NCBI RefSeq assembly: GCF_020640915.1 | Contig: NZ_JADWDC010000013.1 | Location: 1-64,000 of the forward strand | From: Waterburya agarophytonicola KI4 | Lineage (GTDB): Bacteria > Cyanobacteriota > Cyanobacteriia > Cyanobacteriales > Xenococcaceae | Length of the DNA: 64,000 nucleotides | Direction: 5' to 3' | Part shown: one piece after another, positions 36,201 through 45,037 of the stretch | Layout: each line of letters begins with the position of its first letter | Numbering within the stretch: position 1 is the stretch's first letter | Notes under the pieces: generated by a model | The model's database searches: none | Told to the model about the DNA's origin: nothing | Seen by the model: the letters and a program-made list of their open reading frames with translations, nothing else | Made by a program: the position numbers and the translations under genes

Positions 36201-36440
36201 TTGAAACCAAATTTTTGCCTGACTTCACCAGTACAGCTAGGGGCTTATACTCTAGCAAATCGAATAGTCTTCGCCTCAAACCTGCGATCGCAAGCATATA
36301 ATCATTTACCTCAACCAGAAGCTATTACTTATTATGGCGATCTGGCTGACTATGGATTAATTATTACCGAACCAACTTTGATTGCACCTTTAGATCCTTT
36401 ATCTCATTATCCAGAGGTAATTTTACTCAACACAATCTAG
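36201..36440 (+). pseudogene. Alkene reductase (old yellow enzyme), N-terminal fragment
   Basis: About 75 residues match the start of NADH:flavin oxidoreductases of the NemA type: SPVQLGAYTLANRIVFASNL, then ITYYGDLADYGLIITEPTLI. The family is about 360 residues. Here the frame breaks off into the IS6 transposase remnant. Even the conserved NRIVMAP segment has changed to NRIVFAS, so it is a decayed gene. There is no ATG; the frame opens with TTG. Confidence 0.65.
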
Positions 36441-36652
36441 TCGAACAAGACCATAGAGGAGTCAAAAAAATTACAAATGCTGCTCTTGGATATCAATCAT
36501 TTTATAATGCTTGGCGAACAATTAAAGGGATTGAAATTATGCGAATGATTTATAAAGCTCAAGTCAAAGGAGTTAGTAGAAATGATGTCTTAGCAGAAAA
36601 GAAATTCATAGATTCTCTATTTATAGGAGATCGTTACTTCTTGAAAAACTAG
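36431..36652 (+). pseudogene. IS6-family transposase, C-terminal fragment
   Basis: About 73 residues in the plus frame up to TAG at 36650 read HNLVEQDHRGVKKITNAALG, then YQSFYNAWRTIKGIEIMRMI and YKAQV. This is the end of an IS6/IS240-type transposase (VEQDHRxxKxxxxxxLGxxS, with the catalytic Glu of DDE). The rest of the gene is missing. A TTGCAGCATAGAGGT sequence at 36680 may be the old right end. Confidence 0.72.
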
Positions 36653-36742
36653 AGAGCTAAAGAAAAGAATTATAAATTGTTGCAGCATAGAGGTTCTTTA
36701 GTATGAGATTTTAAGTATAGGTATAAATATGTAGATGAATAG

Positions 36743-37726
<984 letters not shown>

Positions 37727-37803
37727 TGATAAATTGTTTTTTTCGGATCGCTATTAACTCCTCATATGCCCTCAAGGATTCCCTCTGGTGATGAAGCGGT
37801 ATG

Positions 37804-37853
37804 CTAAAGCATTTGCGAAGTTAATCTTTAGGATAGCTTCGCAAATGCTTTAG
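37804..37853. repeat. 17-bp perfect inverted repeat between por and devA
   Basis: CTAAAGCATTTGCGAAG (37804-37820) and its exact complement (37837-37853) are separated by 16 nt. It lies between convergent por and devA and may stop transcription from either side, but T-runs are weak. The GCGGTATGCTAAAGCATTTGCG text also looks like a member of an interspersed palindrome family. Confidence 0.65.
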
Positions 37854-37874
37854 GAGTCTTTTCTGCAAAGCTCA

Positions 37875-38579
37875 TTAAGCTGCTTGGTTGACAGAGTTAT
37901 TAACTAACCTGCCGTCTTCCATATGCACAATACGATCGGCAATATCGAGAATGCGATCGTCATGGGTAACCAGCAAAATTGTGCTACCTTGTTCTCTCGC
38001 TAGCTTTTGCATAATATTGACTACATCTCTTCCCGATTTACTATCCAAAGCTGCGGTAGGTTCGTCAGCGAGAACGATCGCAGGATGTGCCACCAAAGCA
38101 CGAGCGATCGCAACCCTTTGTTTCTGCCCGCCAGATAATTTATCGGGATAGTAATTAACTCGATCTGCCAAACCCACTTCTTCTAGAATGGCAGTAGTGC
38201 GATCGCGCATTTCGGCTGGAGAATATTTACCGTGTACCTCTAAACCCATCTGCACGTTTTGCAAAGCAGTCAAGCTGTGATGTAAGTTGTGTGCCTGAAA
38301 AATATAGCCATTCTTGCGTCTAGCTTGCACCAATTCAGCAGAACTCGCCCCGCATAGTTCTTTACCGAGAATTTTGCAGCTTCCCGACTGGGGCGATCTT
38401 AGTCCACTAATTAGGGTTAATAACGTAGTTTTACCAGAACCCGAAGGCCCTGTCATTAAGATAATTTCTCCGCGATCTATTTCCAAATTGATGTCGAATA
38501 ATACTTGTTTGCGGAGTTCGCCTTTGCCAAAATAATGATTTAGATTGTGGATATCTATTACTGGTTGTTGATTAACCAT
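37875..38579 (-). CDS. devA: DevA-family ABC exporter ATPase
   Basis: From ATG 38579 the ATPase is 234 residues; the longer frame to 38687 overlaps devC and adds unconserved residues. It has Walker A GPSGSGKTT, the MacB/LolD-like NGYIFQAHNLHHSLTALQNV, signature LSGGQKQR and Walker B VLADEPTAALD. With DevC and DevB it forms an efflux pump working with a TolC-type outer-membrane channel. In heterocyst formers the pump exports envelope glycolipid. Other cyanobacteria have paralogues of unknown substrate, and this one sits next to a TetR regulator. Confidence 0.88.
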   Translation of the reverse strand: MVNQQPVIDIHNLNHYFGKGELRKQVLFDINLEIDRGEIILMTGPSGSGKTTLLTLISGLRSPQSGSCKILGKELCGASSAELVQARRKNGYIFQAHNLHHSLTALQNVQMGLEVHGKYSPAEMRDRTTAILEEVGLADRVNYYPDKLSGGQKQRVAIARALVAHPAIVLADEPTAALDSKSGRDVVNIMQKLAREQGSTILLVTHDDRILDIADRIVHMEDGRLVNNSVNQAA

Positions 38580-38622
38580 GATTAATATATTTATTTGATT
38601 TTTTAGTTTGGAAAATATGTCG

Positions 38623-39789
38623 TTAAAATATATCGGCAGGATCGGCTGATTGGAGTTTCCGAGTGGCGATCGCACCAGAAACACCACACATTATCACAGT
38701 TAGAATCAAGACTGTAATCGCTCTCGATATAGGTAAGACAATCGGTAAAGCCGTAGCTGCTGCGGTTAATCGGTATAGTCCCATTGCTAAAAATGTACTG
38801 GGAATAAAACCAGCAATCGATAGAATCAGAGCTTCTTCAAACACCACAAAAAGTAAATAGGAGTTCTTATAACCCATTGCCTTAAAGGTGGCGTATTCTG
38901 CCATGTGGTCGTTCACGTCGGTGGAAAGAACTTGATAGACAATCACAATGCCGACGATAAAGCCCATCGTTGTTCCCAAAGTAAACACGAAGCCAATCGG
39001 AGAACGATTTTGAATGTAAGTTACTTCTTTGGCAACATATTCCTCATGGGTATAGGCTTCTACATCTTCAGGGAGATAAGCGTTTAAACTAGCTCTGGTT
39101 GCTTCCAAATCCTGTCCTGGTTCGAGGTTAATAATCCCTAAACTGACCGTTCCCTGTTGCTTACGGGGAAATAAACGCAAGAAATTATAATCGCTCGTCA
39201 TCAATGCCCCATCATCGGCAAAGGAAGCACCCACCTCAAACAAACCAGCTATGGTTACGGTAGTGCGATCGCTTTCGGTAGTTAAGGGTTTTCCCTGTTC
39301 GACTTGGGCAATTACCTCTTCATATTTTCCCCTAGAGGCGCGATCGAATAGCACCGTGTCGGGAATTTTGACTTTATCTAGCTGACGGTTAACTTCTGGT
39401 AAATTGAAAGCTGGTCGTTCTGGATCGAAACCTACAACCATCATAGAGGTTTTTTCTTTAGTTTGAGGATTGCGCCATTTGAGAGAACCGATATAAACGG
39501 GTTCGGCAGATTCTACTCCAGGCACATCCATCGCTTGATAAAGTCGCCGTCGCGGAAAAGTATATAGCTCGTTAAAATTTGTCGCTTGGGTACTAAGCAA
39601 GACAATGTCTCCATTTACCAGTCTGGGATACTGGGTGTTGGTTTTGAATAAGGCATCTTTGAATCCCAACTGCATAAACATTAAGATGTCTGCAAAAGCT
39701 ATTCCTGCTAATGCGGTGAGCATTTTCATTTTGTCGTGCTTTAGCTGTAGCCAACCTAAAGGAGTGCGGTTTTTTAGTGATGTGAACAT
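38623..39789 (-). CDS. devC: DevC-family ABC exporter permease
   Basis: This 388-residue MacB/FtsX-type permease has an N-terminal helix (MLTALAGIAFADILMFMQLG). A large periplasmic domain (about 45-260) follows, then three C-terminal helices (IGFVFTLGTTMGFIVGIVIV; ILSIAGFIPSTFLAMGLYRL; ISRAITVLILTVIMCGVSGA). It ends with ATRKLQSADPADIF, typical of DevC. It lies between devB and devA (43 bp to devA, 85 bp from devB). Confidence 0.9.
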   Translation of the reverse strand: MFTSLKNRTPLGWLQLKHDKMKMLTALAGIAFADILMFMQLGFKDALFKTNTQYPRLVNGDIVLLSTQATNFNELYTFPRRRLYQAMDVPGVESAEPVYIGSLKWRNPQTKEKTSMMVVGFDPERPAFNLPEVNRQLDKVKIPDTVLFDRASRGKYEEVIAQVEQGKPLTTESDRTTVTIAGLFEVGASFADDGALMTSDYNFLRLFPRKQQGTVSLGIINLEPGQDLEATRASLNAYLPEDVEAYTHEEYVAKEVTYIQNRSPIGFVFTLGTTMGFIVGIVIVYQVLSTDVNDHMAEYATFKAMGYKNSYLLFVVFEEALILSIAGFIPSTFLAMGLYRLTAAATALPIVLPISRAITVLILTVIMCGVSGAIATRKLQSADPADIF

Positions 39790-39846
39790 TGTTTTGCGAT
39801 CGTTGTTAATTGATTTGTATATTGTTTTGATTTACTGGTTCGTTTG

Positions 39847-39896
39847 TTAGTTGTTAGTTGCTACTTACTACTTACTACTTACTACTTGCTACTTCA
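39847..39896. repeat. Heptamer tandem repeats overlapping the devB 3' end
   Basis: Two copies of TTAGTTG, then three TACTTAC, one TACTTGC and one TACTTCA. The repeats cover the devB stop codon and encode its last residues (VASSK). They belong to the same heptamer class as those near 2647, 57730, 59627 and 60515. Confidence 0.75.
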
Positions 39897-41077
39897 ATCC
39901 TGGCGTTCACCTGCAAATTAGTCAGTCCTGCTACTTTCTGGCTAGATTCTTGGTCTAGCTTGACTTTGACCTCAACAACTCTGGCATCTATATTGCTGGT
40001 GGGGTCTGTGTTAACTACTTCTTGTCGTTCTATTTCTAAGCCGATTCTTTCTACTGTTCCCTCTAGCTTTCCTTCAATTGCACTACTGGTAACTGTCACG
40101 GGTTGCCCTAGTTTGACTTTGCTAATGTCGCTTTCATAGACTTCGGCTACGGCATACATTTCTTTTATTTGTCCAATTCTGGCTATACCTTCGTCGCTAG
40201 AAGCTATTTCTCCTGGACGAATCATCGTTTTGATTACCGTTCCTGCTTGGGGTGATTTTATGTATGCGCGATCTAATTCTGCTTGGGTGGTTTTAACTGC
40301 TGCTTGTGCCTGTCTTACTTCTGCCTCGGCTACTGCTATATCTACAGGACGTACCTCCGCTATTTTGTTGAGGGTAGCTTTGGCTTCAGCGATTTGTTCT
40401 TGTTGGGATGATTTGATTCGATTGAGATTGGCTTGCGCTTCTGCTACTTGTTCTTTTGCTGTTTCTAAAGCTAAATATTTGCTATCTCTTTCGGATGCGG
40501 AAATTGCTCCATCTTGGTAAAGTTGTTCGTAGCGTTGATATTCTACTTGGGCGTTATTTAGTTCTGCTTTAATTCGCGATACTGTAGCACTTTGGGCAAT
40601 GATATTATTGCTGCTTTCAGCCTCGATACGAGCGATCGCTGCTTCTTGGGCTTTAATTTCTCCTGTTTTTGCCCCTGCTTTGACTAGTTCTAGATTTGCT
40701 TGGGCTACTTTTACTTCTTCTTGGGATTGATTTAAAGCTGCCTCTAAGCGATCGCGACTGTCTAAAACGGCAATTACCTGACCCTTTTCTATTTCGTCTC
40801 CTTCTTTGACCAGCAATTCATCGATGCGATTTCCTGATGCACCAGAGGAGACTGATATTTGAATTATTTCTCCACTGGGTTCTAGTCTGCCTAATGCTGT
40901 TACTGTTTTAATTTCGGGCATCGTCTGTACTGGTACTTCAGATTGAGAAGTATCTGTTTGAGTCAATCTATAAACTGTTACGCCACCAAGCATTAAAGCT
41001 AAACCAATAACTAAAGCGGGTATTTTTTTCACCAGAGGCTTGCTAGATTTGGTTTTATTGTCTGCTGTATATTCCAT
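39875..41077 (-). CDS. devB: DevB/HlyD-family membrane fusion protein
   Basis: The 400-residue periplasmic adaptor has an N-terminal anchor helix (IPALVIGLALMLGGVTVYRL). A split biotinyl-lipoyl domain (VSSGASGNRIDELLVKEGDE; AYIKSPQAGTVIKTMIRPGE) follows. A long alpha-helical hairpin spans about 115-265, with heptad-like Ala/Glu/Lys sequence. The beta-barrel and proximal domain end the protein. It links the DevCA pump to an outer-membrane channel. Its last few codons and stop lie in a heptamer repeat, so the C-terminus may vary between strains. It is divergent from the TetR gene. Confidence 0.88.
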   Translation of the reverse strand: MEYTADNKTKSSKPLVKKIPALVIGLALMLGGVTVYRLTQTDTSQSEVPVQTMPEIKTVTALGRLEPSGEIIQISVSSGASGNRIDELLVKEGDEIEKGQVIAVLDSRDRLEAALNQSQEEVKVAQANLELVKAGAKTGEIKAQEAAIARIEAESSNNIIAQSATVSRIKAELNNAQVEYQRYEQLYQDGAISASERDSKYLALETAKEQVAEAQANLNRIKSSQQEQIAEAKATLNKIAEVRPVDIAVAEAEVRQAQAAVKTTQAELDRAYIKSPQAGTVIKTMIRPGEIASSDEGIARIGQIKEMYAVAEVYESDISKVKLGQPVTVTSSAIEGKLEGTVERIGLEIERQEVVNTDPTSNIDARVVEVKVKLDQESSQKVAGLTNLQVNARIEVASSK

Positions 41078-41101
41078 AGTTACTAACTTTTTTTATTATT
41101 C

Positions 41102-41156
41102 AACTAAACTGAATAGTTCAGCTATTACTATGCTAAACTAAACTGAATAGTTTAGC
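41102..41156. promoter_or_regulatory. Two palindromic operators in the devB-tetR intergenic region
   Basis: AACTAAACTGAATAGTTCAGC (41102-41122) and AACTAAACTGAATAGTTTAGC (41136-41156) differ at one base and are 34 bp apart. The second contains the perfect palindrome CTAAACT-GAAT-AGTTTAG. They sit in the 103-bp gap between the divergent devB and tetR genes, exactly where a TetR repressor would bind to control both. Confidence 0.8.
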
Positions 41157-41180
41157 AATACTTTTTCATTTCCAGTAAAC

Positions 41181-41801
41181 ATGACTAAAAGCGATCGCCA
41201 GATTTCTGAACGAACAAAATCAGAAGCTAAAACCACAGCTATCTTAAGTGGGGCAATGAAAGAGTTTCTGCAAAATGGCTATGCGGGAACTAGTATGGAT
41301 AAAGTGGCAAAGTCAGCAAGGGTTTCTAAAGCAACGGTATACAGTCATTTTGGAGATAAAGAAAATTTGTTTAATGCAGTGATGCAGGATTTAGTCAAAG
41401 ACAAGTTTCAGCAGGTGATGAGTTTGGAGAAACCTCAATCGTTAGAACAAGATCCTCAAGTAGTGTTGTCAGGGATGATGACGAAAATGCTTGCCAATAT
41501 CCAAAACAATCGCTCTTTCCAGGATTTTATGCGGATTATTATTGGTGAGTCGGGGCGTTTCCCAGAATTAGCTAAGGCTTATGTTAACAATGTGGCTAAA
41601 CCCACCATTGAAATCTTGACCAAATACTTAAAGTCTCATCCTGCACTTGAATTAGCCGATCCCGAAGCTACAGTCAGGGTGATGATGGGGACAATGGTTT
41701 ACTTTGTAATGCTGCAAGAAATGCTGCACGGTAAAGATATTGTGCCATTAGAAGGCGATCGCGTTATTAAAACCTTGACCGATCTGATTACCGAAGGTTG
41801 A
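41181..41801 (+). CDS. TetR/AcrR family transcriptional regulator
   Basis: This is a 206-residue TetR-type repressor. The N-terminal HTH is standard: AILSGAMKEFLQNGYAGTSM, then DKVAKSARVSKATVYSHFGD and KENLFNAV. The C-terminal ligand domain (about 75-205) resembles the AefR/TetR_C group (IGESGRFPELAKAYVNNVAK). It is divergent from devBCA, with two palindromic operators in between, so it probably represses both itself and the pump until an inducer binds. The inducer is unknown. Confidence 0.88.
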   Translation: MTKSDRQISERTKSEAKTTAILSGAMKEFLQNGYAGTSMDKVAKSARVSKATVYSHFGDKENLFNAVMQDLVKDKFQQVMSLEKPQSLEQDPQVVLSGMMTKMLANIQNNRSFQDFMRIIIGESGRFPELAKAYVNNVAKPTIEILTKYLKSHPALELADPEATVRVMMGTMVYFVMLQEMLHGKDIVPLEGDRVIKTLTDLITEG

Positions 41802-42006
41802 GATTAACATGATAATTTAGATACCCTTTTAATCTATAAAGTAAGGCTTAAATTAATTAGACAAAAAGTTGGGTTAAATCTATTTCTAATTTAATTTTCT
41901 GGGAAATACTCGTAAAATATCTACTAGTAGATATAGAGTTCATCTATTTACCCTTACAGAGTAGAACCTACTGTCTAAACCCATAATTATAGACCGCCTA
42001 GAAACT

Positions 42007-42681
42007 ATGAAATCTCATATCCTAGTAGTAGAAGATGAAGCCAAACTCGCCCAGTTCGTAAAGATGGAATTAGAGTTTGAAAATTATGAGGTGACGGTGG
42101 CGACAGAAGGTTTTGGGGGACTATCTGTAGCTAGGGAAGTCAAACCAGACCTTATTTTACTTGATTGGATGTTACCAGGGATATCTGGACTAGAAATATG
42201 CCGTCGCCTGCGTCAGACTGGGGATAAAGTGCCGATCATACTGCTTACTGCCAAAGATGAAGTAAGCGATCGCGTGACGGGTTTGGATGCGGGGGCGGAT
42301 GATTATGTCATTAAGCCTTTTAGCATTGAGGAATTGCTGGCTAGGATACGGGCTAGTTTGCGTCGCGAACAAGAGGAAGATTTAGATTTGCTACAGTTTA
42401 GCGATCTAACTCTCAATCGTTCTACCCGCGAGGTATTTCGAGGTAAGCGATCGATTGAATTGACGGCTAAAGAATTCGATCTGTTAGAATATCTTATTGC
42501 TCATCCCCGTCAGGTATTAACTCGCGATCAAATTTTGGAACGAGTCTGGGGTTACGACTTTATGGGGGACTCGAATATTATTGAGGTTTATGTCCGCTAT
42601 CTCCGCCTCAAGCTGGAGGAAGATAAGGAAAATCGGCTAATTCAAACTGTGCGCGGAGTTGGTTATGTTTTGCGAGAATAA
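42007..42681 (+). CDS. OmpR/PhoB-family response regulator
   Basis: The 224-residue regulator has a receiver domain (1-120, phosphoacceptor D53 in LLDWMLPG, T/K residues LLTAKDE and YVIKPFS). A winged-helix DNA-binding domain (about 128-223; TAKEFDLLEYLIAHPRQVLT, VRGVGYVLRE) follows. No histidine kinase gene is next to it, so it is an orphan whose partner lies elsewhere. It resembles the RppA/ManR-type cyanobacterial regulators, but a specific name is not justified. Confidence 0.88.
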   Translation: MKSHILVVEDEAKLAQFVKMELEFENYEVTVATEGFGGLSVAREVKPDLILLDWMLPGISGLEICRRLRQTGDKVPIILLTAKDEVSDRVTGLDAGADDYVIKPFSIEELLARIRASLRREQEEDLDLLQFSDLTLNRSTREVFRGKRSIELTAKEFDLLEYLIAHPRQVLTRDQILERVWGYDFMGDSNIIEVYVRYLRLKLEEDKENRLIQTVRGVGYVLRE

Positions 42682-42863
42682 CTTGCTTATGAACTACTCC
42701 TACCTACTCCGTGAAGTTCGTTAAAAATAATAATAAAAAACAATTAGCCAGTTGAAAATCTGTCATTTGATACTTATATTCTCCAAAATATCCCAATACC
42801 ATAAGATACTTGGTTAAAAAAATAACCAATGTGATTAAAAATCTAATATTTGGTGTGAAGAGT

Positions 42864-43589
42864 ATGAAAATTAAAACAGCTATTTTAGCTAGTATATTGC
42901 TAGCAAGCCTTCCTGTTGCGGTTAAGGCACAAAATATAGAAAATTATGAAGATTACCAAGTAGGCTGCGAGGCTGGTGTTGATTGTAATAACTTTGATGT
43001 TATTTACGAACAAGAGTCTGAAGATCGTAACCAGATTTCTCAAAGAACCCGCACTCGTCGCACTCGCAGAACAAGTTCCTTTGACAAGTATTATGCAGGT
43101 GGTAATGTAGGAGCTTTCTTTGGTGGAGATGGTACTGATGTCGGTATTGGTTTCGGCGGTTTACTAGGATACAGATTAACCGAGCAAGTTTCTGCCGAGC
43201 TTGAGGTTTATGATTATTTTGGCGGTACGGATTTTGACGACTTAGGATACAACTTGTTAGGAATTGCAGCTAACGCTACTTTCAGATATCCTTTAAACCA
43301 AAACAATTCTAAAAGTATCTATGCTTTTGGTGGTGCAGGTGCTGGTTTTGGTGTTGTATCTGCTACTGGAGATGCTGTTGATGCAGCAAAAGATCAAGCA
43401 GAACAACTAGGACTCGAAGAACCTGATACAAGTGAATCTGGTTTCTTACTCCAAGGAAAAGTGGGGGTAGGTTATCCCGTTGCCGAATCTATAGATGTTT
43501 TCGGGCAATTTCGCTATCTAAATGTATTTGTTGATGGCGACAACGGAGACGCTTTTACTCTAGATGCGGGAGCAAGCTTTAGTTTCTAA
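42864..43589 (+). CDS. Outer-membrane beta-barrel protein
   Basis: From ATG 42864 the protein is 241 residues and starts with a signal peptide (MKIKTAILASILLASLPVAV, cut after VKAQ). The upstream TTG start adds an unlikely extension. After an acidic and Arg-rich linker come alternating beta strands (YYAGGNVGAFFGGDGTDVGI, GFGGLLGYRLTEQVSAELEV), ending AFTLDAGASFSF with a terminal Phe. That is the signal for outer-membrane insertion. It is of the OmpA-barrel/porin-like type with eight or so strands. Function is unknown. A terminator follows. Confidence 0.78.
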   Translation: MKIKTAILASILLASLPVAVKAQNIENYEDYQVGCEAGVDCNNFDVIYEQESEDRNQISQRTRTRRTRRTSSFDKYYAGGNVGAFFGGDGTDVGIGFGGLLGYRLTEQVSAELEVYDYFGGTDFDDLGYNLLGIAANATFRYPLNQNNSKSIYAFGGAGAGFGVVSATGDAVDAAKDQAEQLGLEEPDTSESGFLLQGKVGVGYPVAESIDVFGQFRYLNVFVDGDNGDAFTLDAGASFSF

Positions 43590-43612
43590 TTAATCTAACT
43601 AAATTATTATTG

Positions 43613-43644
43613 AAGGACATAACTGTAGTTGCGTCCTTTTTTTT
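43613..43644 (+). terminator. Intrinsic terminator after the beta-barrel gene
   Basis: AAGGAC (43613-43618) pairs with GTCCTT (43632-43637), followed by a run of T. Confidence 0.75.
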
Positions 43645-43665
43645 GTTTCGCTTGGTTTCAGACTT

Positions 43666-44100
43666 TTACAAATACTTTTGCACGACTTCCCAGCCCGTCC
43701 AAGAAACATAGGCTAATCCTACAAACAAAATAGCATTAAGAGTAACGTGGAGCGATCGCGCCCAGGAATTACGAGAATCGATCTGGTTGGCACTCCAGGC
43801 GGAAAGAGAAATTAAAAGCACTACAAATAAGCCAGACCAAAGATGGGGCGAATGTCCCAGACTGCCATAGTAACCCACTGTGCCTACAACACCGATCGCC
43901 AACAATAATAAAACTAAAAAGACAATAATTATTCCGCCAATATAGTGAGCGTTAACCAGCCAAGGGGGACGACCAATTCTAGCAGCGCGACCATAAAACA
44001 TCCAAGCCCCAGAGAACAACAGCAATAAATAAAAAGCGATCGTTCCTCCCATTGCCCAAGCTGCAATTTTCCACAGCCATAGAAAAGACGGTAAATTCAA
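43666..44100 (-). CDS. DUF4079 family membrane protein
   Basis: This small four-helix membrane protein includes NLPSFLWLWKIAAWAMGGTI, VNAHYIGGIIIVFLVLLLLA, LWSGLFVVLLISLSAWSANQ and LHVTLNAILFVGLAYVSWTG. It matches cyanobacterial DUF4079. No ATG is available in the right place; the start is taken as the TTG at 44100, where the conserved N-terminus begins. Another TTG at 44145 would add 15 residues. The His residues in LVNAHYIGG and RSLHVTLN recall cytochrome b561-like haem ligands, which is a guess. Function is unknown. Confidence 0.7.
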   Translation of the reverse strand: MNLPSFLWLWKIAAWAMGGTIAFYLLLLFSGAWMFYGRAARIGRPPWLVNAHYIGGIIIVFLVLLLLAIGVVGTVGYYGSLGHSPHLWSGLFVVLLISLSAWSANQIDSRNSWARSLHVTLNAILFVGLAYVSWTGWEVVQKYL

Positions 44101-44221
44101 ATCTTTTGTCCAAATTATTAATTTTAGTATAAATAAAAGTGGCAAAAAACAATGGAGTTGCCAAATTTAGCAACTCCCAGCCCGATTTTTAATTTTGAAT
44201 GTAACTAACTGCTCGACATTC

Positions 44222-44602
44222 CTAAACTGCAATGTTGAGAGATGAAGAAACTGCTTCTTCGCGATCGCCATTATTTATTTCACTAATGGGTGTAGCATTA
44301 GCATTACTCGTATTTTGTTCTGGTTTGTTGCTTGGTTCTGGTTCGACTGCTTGTAGAGCCAGTTTCTTACAGGGAATTGTGTCTGAAAGAATCGCGCTAG
44401 CCATCATTCCTGAATGTATTTCTAATACTGCCGTGGGTTCGGCTTCAAATACGAGCCTTTGCCCTGGAAACACAACTCGCTCAAAATACCAGTTAGGAAT
44501 ATTGGTGATGCGAGCTATCTGAATCTGACTAGTTGCATTTACGTAACAGCAAAGAATGCGGTTTTTATCGTCATTTGGGAGGGAATCTAAGATCTGAGCC
44601 AT
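44222..44602 (-). CDS. DUF1830 protein
   Basis: In this 126-residue protein, residues about 15-75 (ILCCYVNATSQIQIARITNI, then PNWYFERVVFPGQRLVFEAE) are the DUF1830 module, a small beta domain confined to cyanobacteria. The last 45 residues are polar and low-complexity. Function is unknown. Confidence 0.78.
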   Translation of the reverse strand: MAQILDSLPNDDKNRILCCYVNATSQIQIARITNIPNWYFERVVFPGQRLVFEAEPTAVLEIHSGMMASAILSDTIPCKKLALQAVEPEPSNKPEQNTSNANATPISEINNGDREEAVSSSLNIAV

Positions 44603-45037
44603 GACTATTGAAGAGATTAAAAGTAATTTTTTATCGCTATATATAAGCTAGCATCGCTCGATCCCCATCGGTTGTAAAACTAGCTACCGATAGACATTTA
44701 TATAATCTTTTGTTTGATTAACTCTCAACTTTACTTCCTTAATATTGTTTTAATTTTTTCTAAAAATTAGTTGCGAATTACTGACATAATTGACTTAATA
44801 GCAAAAATGCGATCGATAAACAAACTTTAAAGTATCTACATTTACGGAAATATCTTGGTTTGCCACTCAAAAAAATAGACAAGTTTGGGGGCATCTAAGT
44901 AATTTGGTTGATTGTGGGAAATATTATCGCTAAAGTTAAGTTATATGAATAAATTATGACCGTTGAAGGTAAACAATCAATTTTATACCTTTGATTAACT
45001 TATAAAATTTGCAAAACTTAACACTATAAGAAAAATC
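44603..45037. other. Gene-free gap upstream of the radical SAM gene
   Basis: These 435 bp are AT-rich. Only weak hairpins are seen: ATCGGT/ACCGAT near 44667-44691 and AAGGTA/TACCTT near 44967-44992. No ORF, tRNA or known riboswitch was recognised. It must hold the promoters of the divergent DUF1830 and radical SAM genes. Confidence 0.5.

Noticed and set aside
38580-38687. N-terminal extension of devA
   Set aside because: It overlaps the devC coding end, is unlike DevA proteins, and the ATG at 38579 fits the conserved start.
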